NCBI GenBank assembly: GCA_017553965.1 | Contig: JAFZJK010000068.1 | Span: forward strand, 1 to 16,605 | Length of the DNA: 16,605 nucleotides | Direction of reading: 5' to 3' | From: Lachnospiraceae bacterium | Lineage (GTDB): Bacteria; Bacillota_A; Clostridia; Lachnospirales; Lachnospiraceae | In this document: in pieces, positions 8,593 to 15,714 of the stretch | Numbering within the stretch: position 1 is the stretch's first letter | Layout of the letters: each line of letters starts with the position of its first letter | The notes under the pieces: generated by a model | The model's database searches: none | What the model was told of the DNA's origin: nothing | Seen by the model: the letters and a program-made list of their open reading frames with translations, nothing else | Translations under genes and position numbers: made by a program

Positions 8593-10101
8593 TCATATTA
8601 TGTTTCCGTTCAGTGAAGTAACAATATCGGCTACGATCTCTCTTTCGTCCATGTGGTAGCGCACGCCTTCTATCTCCTGATAATCCTCGTTGCCCTTTCC
8701 GGCAAGCAAGATACAGTCGCCCTTCTGTGCTTTTTCTATCACGTATCTTATGGCATCACGCCTGTCGGGTATGGTGATATACTTTCCGGGTCCCTTACCG
8801 ACACCTATCAGGATATCGGCTATGATATCCTCGGGCTTTTCGTATCTGGGGTTATCGGATGTAACTACGGTAAGGTCAGCCATCTTTGACGATATCTCAC
8901 CCATCTCGTATCTTCTGTCCTTAGAACGGTTTCCTCCGCAGCCAAACAGGCATACGAGCCTTGCAGGCTTATACTCTCTTAAGGTATTAAGCACGTTTTC
9001 CAGTGCTACCGCATTATGCGCATAATCTATTAAAAGTGTAAAGTTATCGGATATCTTTACAGGCTCCAGACGTCCTCTTACATGTACCTTCTTTAAGGCA
9101 TTTGCTATAACCGAGGTATCAAGTGTAAAATGAGAAGCTACCGCTATGGCGCAGAGTGCGTTCATAACATTGAACTTACCGGGGATCACGAGCTCGGCAT
9201 TTCCGCAGATCTTTCCCTTGTAATCAAAGCCTATACCCATTACTCCGTCTTTATTGAGCAGTGTCAGGTTACCGCATCCGAGATACGCCGATACACCGTC
9301 ATAGTCGTTACCGTTCATACCGAAGCCTTCCTTTACTCCGGTACAGTTTTTAAGCATATCTTTATAATGCTCGTCATCTGTATTTACTATAGCAGTCATG
9401 CATCTTTCAAAAAGCAGTGACTTGCAATACATATATTCTTCAAAATCCTTATGCTCGGCTCCGCCGATATGGTCCTTTGAAAGGTTGGTGAAAATAGCAT
9501 AATCAAATACTATACCGTATACTCTGGACTGTTTGAGACCCTGGGATGAAACCTCCATGATAAGAGTGTCGCAGCCCGCATCTACCATCATCTTAAAGTA
9601 TTCCTGTATGCAGTAGGACTCGGGTGTTGTATTGTGTGTCTCATACACCTTGTCGCCTATCACGGTACCGATGGTACCAATAATACCGCAATGTCTTCCG
9701 GCTTCCTCGAGTATACTCTTTATCATGTAGCAGGTGGTGGATTTACCCTTGGTACCGGTAAGTCCTATGGTAGTGAGCTTTTCCGAGGGGTAGTCAAACC
9801 ATGCGGCAGAAAGAAGTGCCAAAGCCTTACGTGTATCCTTAACCTTTACAACTACGGCATCTCCGTCCAAAACCACATCGTCCTCTGCGAATACCACGGA
9901 TGCACCATTTTTAACCGCCTCTGCTGCAAAGCTGTGTCCGTCAAAAGTAGCTCCTTTTATGCAGACAAATGCAGAACCCTGCTCTATTTTGGTCCTGGTA
10001 TCATATACTATGGAAGAAACCTCAGTATCAAGTTTTGAGCCGTCAACGGCACCGGAAATAAGGTCCCCGAATCTTTCCGTAAGAAATCTTAAAGTCTTCA
10101 T
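8593..10101 (-). CDS. murE: UDP-N-acetylmuramoyl-tripeptide synthetase, meso-DAP-adding type
   Basis: Cytoplasmic ATP-dependent ligase that adds the third residue of the peptidoglycan stem peptide to UDP-MurNAc-L-Ala-D-Glu. DNPR at residues 416-419 is the motif of enzymes that use meso-diaminopimelate rather than lysine, so DAP-type peptidoglycan is predicted. Other motifs: ATP loop TGTKGKS (115-121), HNTTPES, the SSQGL region and IDYAHN. I chose ATG 10101 (502 residues, MKTLRFL): it has GGGGGTG at good spacing and fits the family N-terminus. An in-frame ATG at 10122 would add seven residues but has only a weak AGG before it. The gene begins 29 nt after the terminator that follows glgA, so its promoter must overlap that region or lie inside glgA. 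The stop is TGA, followed by an open frame. Confidence 0.95.
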   Translation of the reverse strand: MKTLRFLTERFGDLISGAVDGSKLDTEVSSIVYDTRTKIEQGSAFVCIKGATFDGHSFAAEAVKNGASVVFAEDDVVLDGDAVVVKVKDTRKALALLSAAWFDYPSEKLTTIGLTGTKGKSTTCYMIKSILEEAGRHCGIIGTIGTVIGDKVYETHNTTPESYCIQEYFKMMVDAGCDTLIMEVSSQGLKQSRVYGIVFDYAIFTNLSKDHIGGAEHKDFEEYMYCKSLLFERCMTAIVNTDDEHYKDMLKNCTGVKEGFGMNGNDYDGVSAYLGCGNLTLLNKDGVMGIGFDYKGKICGNAELVIPGKFNVMNALCAIAVASHFTLDTSVIANALKKVHVRGRLEPVKISDNFTLLIDYAHNAVALENVLNTLREYKPARLVCLFGCGGNRSKDRRYEMGEISSKMADLTVVTSDNPRYEKPEDIIADILIGVGKGPGKYITIPDRRDAIRYVIEKAQKGDCILLAGKGNEDYQEIEGVRYHMDEREIVADIVTSLNGNII

Positions 10102-10130
10102 AAAGCACACCCCCATATGCATAAAAACCT

Positions 10131-10163
10131 AAAAAAGGGGCTACTACACTTATGCAGCAGCCC
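10131..10163 (-). terminator. Intrinsic terminator after glgA
   Basis: On the transcribed strand an 11-bp stem (GGGCTGCTGCA with TGTAGTAGCCC, two G-U pairs) closes a TAAG tetraloop and is followed at once by CTTTTTT. It starts 10 nt after the glgA stop. This is the strongest terminator in the window and should end the recN-glgA transcript. Confidence 0.9.
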
Positions 10164-10172
10164 TATATTTTA

Positions 10173-11609
10173 TCAGAGTCTTCTGTATAACTCTTCATAC
10201 TGCTTTGCCGAATTATTCCAGGAAAAGTCAGCTGCCATACCTCTGTCGATAAGCTTGTTCCATTCACGCTTCTTGCCATAATATACTGATTTTGCGTATC
10301 TGATGGTTGCAAGCATCTCGTGCGCATTGTAATTGCAAAAACTGAAGCCGTCACCGGAGTTTTCGTACTCGTTGTAAGGGATAACGGTGTCCTTAAGTCC
10401 GCCGGTCTCTCTTACGATAGGAACAGTACCGTATCTAAGGCTCATCAGCTGGCTGAGTCCGCACGGCTCAAACAGCGAAGGCATAAGATATGCATCACTT
10501 GCGGCATATATCCTGTGAGAACGCTCGTTGGAGTAGAAAATGTTGGCAGATACTCTGTCGGGATATTTCCATGCGAAGTGCCTGAACAGGTTCTCATACT
10601 TGGGATCGCCCGTACCGAGTACTACAAACTGGGTATCCTCCGCACATATCTCCTCTATAACACAGTCAACAAGGTCAAGACCCTTCTGGTCGGTAAGTCT
10701 TGAACAGATACCGATCATGAATTTGTCTTCATTTACCTCTAAACCAAGCTCCTCCTGAAGAGCTGTCTTATTCTTAACCTTTTCCTTACGGAAGTTCATG
10801 GCGTTGAAGTTATTTACTATGAAAGGATCGGTCTCGGGGTTATACTCGTCATAATCGAGGCCGTTTACTATACCGGCAAGGCAGTTTGAACGTGCACGCA
10901 TAAGCCCGTCCAGACCTTCGCCGTAGAACGGCATCTTGATCTCTTCCGCATAGGTGGTACTAACCGTAGTAACGTAATCGGCATATACTATACCGCCCTT
11001 TAAGTAGTTGGAATCGCCCTTGTACTCAAGCTTGTCGGGAGTAAAGTAGTAATCCGAAAGACCTGTGATCTCCTTGATGACCTTTTTATCCCATACACCC
11101 TGGAACTTTAAGTTATGTATGGTCATGATGGTCTTGATGCCCCAGTAGAACTCATTGCTCTGGAACGAATCATGAAGGAATACCGGGATAAGTCCTGTCT
11201 GCCAGTCATGGCAGTGGATGATCTCGGGTCTGAAGCCTATAACGGGCAATGCGGATAATACCGCACGGCAGAAGAATGCGAACTTCTCGATATCCTCATA
11301 TATATTTCCGTAAGGTGCGAAGCCCTGGAAATAAAACTCGTTATCTATAAAATAATATTTGATCCCTTCGTACTCGGCCTCAAATATCCCGACATACTGT
11401 CTTCTCCAGTTAAGGTCCATATAAAAATGGGTAACATATGTCATGGACTTTTTAAGCTCTTCCTTGATGCAGGTATACTTAGGCATGATAACACGTACAT
11501 CAAACTCATCCTTGTTAAGGTATTTGGGCAGGGATCCGATTACATCGGCCAGACCTCCGGTCTTGATAAAGGGTACTCCCTCCGATGCTGCAAATAAAAT
11601 GTTCTTCAT
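10173..11609 (-). CDS. glgA: Glycogen (starch) synthase, GT5 family
   Basis: Retaining glucosyltransferase that extends alpha-1,4-glucan chains from ADP-glucose. The 478 residues match bacterial GlgA (about 475-490). The N-terminal GT-B domain carries IKTGGLADV with Lys16 in the sugar-nucleotide loop (equivalent to Lys15 of E. coli GlgA) and HCHDWQTGLIP. The C-terminal domain carries SRLTDQKGLDL and FEPCGLSQ with Glu381, the conserved glutamate of the active site, then ETGGLKDTV. ATG 11609 has a full AAGGAGG seven nt upstream. It starts 20 nt after recN and ends in a strong terminator, so it looks cotranscribed with recN. No glgB, glgC, glgD or phosphorylase gene is in the window, so its metabolic partners must be elsewhere. 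Confidence 0.96.
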   Translation of the reverse strand: MKNILFAASEGVPFIKTGGLADVIGSLPKYLNKDEFDVRVIMPKYTCIKEELKKSMTYVTHFYMDLNWRRQYVGIFEAEYEGIKYYFIDNEFYFQGFAPYGNIYEDIEKFAFFCRAVLSALPVIGFRPEIIHCHDWQTGLIPVFLHDSFQSNEFYWGIKTIMTIHNLKFQGVWDKKVIKEITGLSDYYFTPDKLEYKGDSNYLKGGIVYADYVTTVSTTYAEEIKMPFYGEGLDGLMRARSNCLAGIVNGLDYDEYNPETDPFIVNNFNAMNFRKEKVKNKTALQEELGLEVNEDKFMIGICSRLTDQKGLDLVDCVIEEICAEDTQFVVLGTGDPKYENLFRHFAWKYPDRVSANIFYSNERSHRIYAASDAYLMPSLFEPCGLSQLMSLRYGTVPIVRETGGLKDTVIPYNEYENSGDGFSFCNYNAHEMLATIRYAKSVYYGKKREWNKLIDRGMAADFSWNNSAKQYEELYRRL

Positions 11610-11629
11610 ACCTTTTCCTCCTTGATCTT

Positions 11630-13315
11630 TTAACGGCGTATCGACTGTTTTCTCTCATCTGCAAGCTTCTTCATTTCAGCAGCCGACTCATATACCTTGT
11701 CGGTCAGTTCCGCTCCTCCGATGAGCCTTGCAAGTTCATTTGTTATCTCTTTGTCGCCGAGTCTGCGGATTCCCGTCCTGGTCCTGCCGTCCTCGACCTG
11801 TTTTATTATCTCATAATGGCTGTCCGCCATTGATGCTATCTGTGCTAAATGGGTAATACATATTACCTGGTGTCCAGTAGCTATCTTCGAAAGCTTTTCG
11901 GAAACCTTCTGTGCGGTCCTGCCGCTGATACCGGCGTCTATCTCGTCAAAGATGAGTGTACCCACTCCTTCTTTTCCCGCCATGACCGACTTGATGCCGA
12001 GCATGATACGTGAAAGTTCACCGCCGGAAGCAACATCCTGCAATGGTCTTACGCTCTCGCCGGGGTTCATGGACATCATAAACACACATTCATCCATACC
12101 GTTTGCCGAGTAGCTTTCCTTAGGTGATATCTCTATCTTAAACTCAGTCTGGTTAAAGTTAAGCTCTCCCAAAGCATCCTTTATCATGCTGCCGAGCTTT
12201 TCAGCGGATGCTTTACGAAGCTTTGTTAGCTCCTTACAGCTTTTAACCAGTACCTTTTCCGCTTCCTCATAGTCAGCCTTAAGCTTTTTGGAATAGCCTT
12301 CGTAGTCCGAAAGGCGGTCTAGCTCATCCACGGCTTTATCATAATAGTCGTTTATCTGTTTAACGGTAGCTCCGTACTTTGACTTAAGCTTCATGATAAG
12401 GTCAAGCCTTTCCTCAACCTCATCAAGTTCACGGCTGTCATCGGGGAGTGTATCCATGTAATCATTTATATCCCTTACCGCATCACTCAGTACTCCGTCT
12501 ATATCAGACAGTGCATCGGTCATTTCGGCAAGTCTGTCATCATACTCAGATATACGGGACAGTGCTCTTATAGCTTCGGTCAGACAGTCCGATGCTCTCC
12601 CGTCACCGTCCAAAGCGTTATGTGCTTCAGCCAGCCCTTCTGAGATAAGCCTTGCGTTGGCGAGCAGCCTGTGCCTGTCCTTCAGCTCCTCTTCCTCGCC
12701 CTCTTTTATCTGAGCATTTTTTATCTCGTTTATCTCATACTCAAGGAGGTCGGCACGGCGTTTTCTGGCCTGTTCATCATCATTAAGCCCTTCCGACTCT
12801 TTTTTGAGCTCCGAATATCTCTTATACTGCTCTTTTACCTTTTCCTTTAAAGCCTCCAGTCCTTCTCCCGCATACTCATCCACCAGGAAAAGCTGGTGCT
12901 CTTTTTTAAGAAGTGACTGGTGTTCATTCTGCCCGTATATGTCTATAAGGCAGCCTGCCAGTTCCTTAACAAGACCTGCCGAGGCGGTCTCGCCGTTGAT
13001 CCTCAGCACGCTTCTTCCGTTACTTAACAGCTTTTTCGATATTACCAACTCATCAGCGTCCGTAAAGCCTTCTTTGTCAAGAAGCTCCTTCGCTTTTTCG
13101 GGCAGATCCGTAAATGTAACTTCACTGAGTGCAAAGTCTGCGTCAGCCCTTACTATATCCTTTAATGTTCTGGCACCAAGAGCCATATTGAGAGCGCCGA
13201 GCAACAGTGACTTTCCTGCACCCGTCTCTCCTGTAAAGATGTTCAGATTGTCGGCCAGGTCAATATCGGCCTCATCGATTATAGCGAAATTTTTGACGTG
13301 AATGTTGGTAAGCAT
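11630..13315 (-). CDS. recN: DNA repair protein RecN, SMC-like ATPase
   Basis: SMC-family ATPase that gathers DNA ends during double-strand-break repair by recombination. The 561 residues match the family (550-580). Order of parts: Walker A TGETGAGKS with Lys35, a long charged heptad-rich coiled-coil region (about 150-370, Glu/Lys/Leu rich), the ABC signature VASGGELSR, Walker B TLIFDEIDAGISG and the His-switch region CITHLAQIA. ATG 13315 is preceded by GGAGGA at slightly short spacing. It follows a clear promoter and is followed by glgA after 20 nt. RecN is often SOS-controlled, but I saw no GAAC-N4-GTTC LexA-type box upstream. Confidence 0.97.
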   Translation of the reverse strand: MLTNIHVKNFAIIDEADIDLADNLNIFTGETGAGKSLLLGALNMALGARTLKDIVRADADFALSEVTFTDLPEKAKELLDKEGFTDADELVISKKLLSNGRSVLRINGETASAGLVKELAGCLIDIYGQNEHQSLLKKEHQLFLVDEYAGEGLEALKEKVKEQYKRYSELKKESEGLNDDEQARKRRADLLEYEINEIKNAQIKEGEEEELKDRHRLLANARLISEGLAEAHNALDGDGRASDCLTEAIRALSRISEYDDRLAEMTDALSDIDGVLSDAVRDINDYMDTLPDDSRELDEVEERLDLIMKLKSKYGATVKQINDYYDKAVDELDRLSDYEGYSKKLKADYEEAEKVLVKSCKELTKLRKASAEKLGSMIKDALGELNFNQTEFKIEISPKESYSANGMDECVFMMSMNPGESVRPLQDVASGGELSRIMLGIKSVMAGKEGVGTLIFDEIDAGISGRTAQKVSEKLSKIATGHQVICITHLAQIASMADSHYEIIKQVEDGRTRTGIRRLGDKEITNELARLIGGAELTDKVYESAAEMKKLADERKQSIRR

Positions 13316-13406
13316 AATCCTCCGAAAGAATGACTGTCATCACCGAAAAGCAATGACGATAACCTTTATTGTGGTAAAGCAGTAAATTAAACCCTATATA
13401 TAGTGT

Positions 13407-13435
13407 ATTTTACCATAATTCAAAAATATATGCAA
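13407..13435 (-). promoter_or_regulatory. Sigma-A-type promoter for recN-glgA
   Basis: TTGCAT (13430-13435), a 17-nt spacer and TAAAAT (13407-13412), the last preceded by TGG as an extended -10. Transcription would start near 13400, within the palindrome CTATATATAG (13394-13403), giving a leader of about 85 nt. A second small palindrome, ATGAC-T-GTCAT (13330-13340), sits just before the recN Shine-Dalgarno and could be an operator or chance. Confidence 0.75.
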
Positions 13436-13470
13436 GTGTATTGAAAGATTTTGTTGCATAAATATTACAT

Positions 13471-13508
13471 AAAAATTAGAGGCAGCCGAAATATCTGCGG
13501 ATGCCTCT
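13471..13508 (-). terminator. Intrinsic terminator after yebC
   Basis: AGAGGCA-T-CCG pairs with CGG-C-TGCCTCT (7 + 3 bp with one mismatch, 9-nt loop) and is followed by AATTTTTA on the transcribed strand. It begins 21 nt after the yebC stop and separates yebC from the recN promoter. Confidence 0.85.
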
Positions 13509-13529
13509 TTGCATAGTCTTTATTTTATA

Positions 13530-14258
13530 TTATTCGTCCCAGTTATGGTAAACATTCTGAACATCATCGTCATCATCAAGGAGATCGAGAGTCTTGTTAA
13601 TATTCTTGATATCAGTCTCGTCTGTAAGTTCTACATATGTCTGAGGGATCATGGTAACATCAGCCTCAAGCATGGGCACCTTAGCCTCTTCAAGTGCCTC
13701 AAGTACCTTAGAAAAGTCATCGGGAGCTGTGATGATCTCGTAGCTTTCCTCTTCGTCGCTAAAGTCCTCTGCTCCAGCATCAAGAGCTATCATCATAAGC
13801 TCGTCAGCATCCAGCTCACACTCTTCTTTATCTATGATGATCTGACCCTTTTTGTCAAACATAAATGATACACAGCCGGGAGTTCCTACATTGCCGTAGC
13901 CCTTTGTGAATGCATTTCTGATATTTGCTGCAGTCCTGTTCTTGTTATCTGTAAGCGCCTCAACTATGATGGCAGTCCCCTTGGGGCCGTATCCCTCATA
14001 TGTTACAGACTCGTAATTAACTGAGCCTAAGTCGCCTGCTGCCTTCTTAATACTTCTGTCGATAGTATCGTTAGGCATATTGTTTGCCTTAGCCTTAGCA
14101 ACAACGTCCTTTAACTTGGAGTTGTTGTTGGGATCGGGACCACCCTCTTTTACAGCTACTGCTATTTCTCTACCGATCCTGGTAAATATCTTACCCTTAG
14201 CGGAATCGTTCTTCTCCTTCTTGTGTTTAATGTTGGCAAATTTTGAATGTCCTGACAT
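13530..14258 (-). CDS. yebC: YebC/TACO1-family translation or regulatory factor
   Basis: Conserved cytoplasmic protein of the YebC/PmpR/TACO1 family. Some members have been described as DNA-binding regulators, others as ribosome-associated factors that help translate difficult sequences, so the role here is left open. The 242 residues match the family. The N-terminus [14 protein letters not shown] is diagnostic, although most relatives have Trp where Phe7 stands. [29 protein letters not shown] and [19 protein letters not shown] are further conserved blocks; the C-terminus is acidic ([12 protein letters not shown]). ATG 14258 uses AAAGGA about nine nt upstream. The gene has its own promoter, a hairpin leader and a terminator, so it can be expressed apart from argR. 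Confidence 0.95.
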   Translation of the reverse strand: MSGHSKFANIKHKKEKNDSAKGKIFTRIGREIAVAVKEGGPDPNNNSKLKDVVAKAKANNMPNDTIDRSIKKAAGDLGSVNYESVTYEGYGPKGTAIIVEALTDNKNRTAANIRNAFTKGYGNVGTPGCVSFMFDKKGQIIIDKEECELDADELMMIALDAGAEDFSDEEESYEIITAPDDFSKVLEALEEAKVPMLEADVTMIPQTYVELTDETDIKNINKTLDLLDDDDDVQNVYHNWDE

Positions 14259-14289
14259 GAATCGATGTCCTTTCTATGTTTATTTATAA

Positions 14290-14309
14290 CGTGTCCTTTT
14301 TAGGACACG
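14290..14309 (-). promoter_or_regulatory. Hairpin in the yebC leader
   Basis: On the transcribed strand CGTGTCCT, AAAA, AGGACACG form a perfect 8-bp stem with a four-base loop, about 30 nt before the yebC start. The 3' arm context AAAGGACACG is repeated almost exactly at the yebC Shine-Dalgarno as AAAGGACATCG, so the 5' arm could pair with either. The bases after the stem (TTATAAATAAAC) are not a proper U-run, which argues against a plain terminator for argR. Confidence 0.6.
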
Positions 14310-14333
14310 ACGCTAGACAAAAAGTTCTAAATA

Positions 14334-14363
14334 GTTATAGCACATTTATTTAGTCGATGTCAA
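14334..14363 (-). promoter_or_regulatory. Sigma-A-type promoter for yebC inside the argR 3' end
   Basis: A perfect TTGACA (14358-14363) encodes part of Leu-Thr in the last codons of argR. An 18-nt spacer follows, then TATAAC (14334-14339) preceded by TGC as an extended -10. Transcription should start near 14327, giving a leader of about 68 nt that contains the hairpin. Confidence 0.75.
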
Positions 14364-14798
14364 CTTCTGAATTTCATCGGCTAATCTAAGCGTTTCATCC
14401 GCTGTTTTAACCGCACAGAATATCGTATCATCCCCGGCTATGCAGCCTACCACGCCTTCAAAATGCATGGAATCGATCGCTGCTGCCACTGCCATGGCCA
14501 TGCCTGCCACAGTTTTTAATACCAATATGTTACCGGCAGTATCCACGGATACAAGTGCATCATGGAATATACGGATATACTTTCCGGCGATATCACGGCT
14601 GTGATTCATAACGGCATATTTCTGCCTGCCGGTTTCCGTAGCGACCTTTGTAAGCATCAGTTCCCTGATATCTCTTGAAATGGTTGCCTGGGTAACGTTA
14701 TATCCGGAATTCTTAAGAAGCTTTAAGAGGTCTTCCTGAGTCTCCACGTCGTTTCTGGCGATCAAATCCAATATAGCGCTTTGTCTTTCCGATTTCAT
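14346..14798 (-). CDS. argR: Arginine repressor
   Basis: Hexameric arginine-responsive regulator that represses arginine synthesis genes and can activate catabolism in this family. From ATG 14798 the protein has 150 residues, the standard length. The N-terminal winged helix-turn-helix holds SGYNVTQATISRDIREL with Ser41-Arg42 in the recognition helix. The C-terminal oligomerisation and arginine-binding domain ends with GCIAGDDTIF (Asp123-Asp124). A GTG at 14804 would add two residues, but it lies within the GGAGGTG ribosome-binding site that serves the ATG, so I reject it. It is 21 nt after nadK. The nadK-argR-recN order is common in Firmicutes; here yebC is placed between argR and recN. Confidence 0.96.
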   Translation of the reverse strand: MKSERQSAILDLIARNDVETQEDLLKLLKNSGYNVTQATISRDIRELMLTKVATETGRQKYAVMNHSRDIAGKYIRIFHDALVSVDTAGNILVLKTVAGMAMAVAAAIDSMHFEGVVGCIAGDDTIFCAVKTADETLRLADEIQKLTSTK

Positions 14799-14819
14799 AA
14801 GCACCTCCGCGAAAGGGTT

Positions 14820-15695
14820 TTATCTGTTCAACTTGGTGTTCAGTACGTTAAAGTAACTGTGTTCGGGGAATCTGATAAACTTGACTACGGTATCGGCCTT
14901 TTCCACATCTATATAGTCTCCCGAATTGAGACGCACGGCCATCTGTCCGTCTATGGTAGCGAAGCTCTCGGTGTCCTGGGATTTCTTCTGCTCACCTATC
15001 ACAATTCTTACCTTATCGTCTCCTGATACCACTATGGTCCTGGAATTAAAGGTATGCGGACATATGGGTGTGACACACATAAGCTTTGCTTCGGGTGTGA
15101 CTATAGGACCGCCTGCAGATAAGTTGTATCCGGTTGATCCGGTAGGTGTAGCTACCAGACATCCGTCACCGGAATACGAGCCGACTGCCTGACCGTTGAT
15201 GAAGACGTCCGTCATGATAAGCCTTGACAGACCGCTTCTTGTAACAGTCACGTCGTTTAATGCCAGACAGCTGCTTATTTTTCCGCCGCTTGAAGCGGTG
15301 ATCTTAAGCTGCATTCTGTTTTCTATGGTGTAATTGTTTTCAAACAGTTCTTTTATGGCGTAATCTATCCTGGATTTTTCTATGACCGAAAGAAAACCCA
15401 GAGTCCCTAAGTTGATACCTATAAGGGGGATCTCACGTTCTCCCACTGCACGTGCTGTTTCAAGGATGGTACCGTCTCCGCCGAGTACTATGATACCGTC
15501 GCAGTCGGACAGTATGTTGTCATGAGCGCTGCTGAACTTTTTCTGCTCTTCCACGGAGCTGTTCAGGATGTTGTTGAGCGGATCTCCGAGTACGGTACAT
15601 TTTCCGCCATATGAGGAGATCAGTGATTCTATTTTGTTCGTGACAGCGAAGTCGCTGTCTTTAGAGGTGTTTGTGATGATGCAGAACTTCTTCAC
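14820..15695 (-). CDS. nadK: NAD kinase (ATP/polyphosphate-dependent)
   Basis: Phosphorylates NAD to NADP, the only route to NADP in most bacteria; cytoplasmic. The 291 residues fit the family. Motifs: GGDGTILETAR at 72-82 with the catalytic Asp74, NLGTLGFL around 94-101, LNDV in the NE/D position, and PTGSTGYNLSAGGPI (the second glycine-rich nucleotide motif). Start codon is GTG 15695, with AAAGGAG about seven nt upstream; no ATG lies before the conserved core. It follows the alaS stop by 19 nt and precedes argR by 21 nt, so it is probably cotranscribed with both. Confidence 0.95.
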   Translation of the reverse strand: MKKFCIITNTSKDSDFAVTNKIESLISSYGGKCTVLGDPLNNILNSSVEEQKKFSSAHDNILSDCDGIIVLGGDGTILETARAVGEREIPLIGINLGTLGFLSVIEKSRIDYAIKELFENNYTIENRMQLKITASSGGKISSCLALNDVTVTRSGLSRLIMTDVFINGQAVGSYSGDGCLVATPTGSTGYNLSAGGPIVTPEAKLMCVTPICPHTFNSRTIVVSGDDKVRIVIGEQKKSQDTESFATIDGQMAVRLNSGDYIDVEKADTVVKFIRFPEHSYFNVLNTKLNR

Positions 15696-15714
15696 ACCGG
15701 TCTCCTTTCCAGTT

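Noticed and set aside
9634..10038. Plus-strand open frame of 134 codons inside murE
   Set aside because: Antisense of the conserved MurE N-terminal and ATP-loop region; no independent support.
10102..10122. Seven-residue longer murE start at ATG 10122
   Set aside because: Only a weak AGG precedes it, while ATG 10101 has GGGGGTG at good spacing and begins with a family-like N-terminus.
12804..13301. Plus-strand open frame of 165 codons inside recN
   Set aside because: Lies entirely opposite the coding strand of recN and is rich in Ser, as expected from antisense reading of the coiled-coil codons.
14290..14309. Hairpin read as an intrinsic terminator for argR
   Set aside because: The stem is perfect but is followed by TTATAAATAAAC instead of a U-run, and it lies downstream of a good yebC promoter, so a leader role is more likely.
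14799..14804. GTG start two codons before the argR ATG
   Set aside because: The GTG is part of the GGAGGTG ribosome-binding site for the ATG at 14798.
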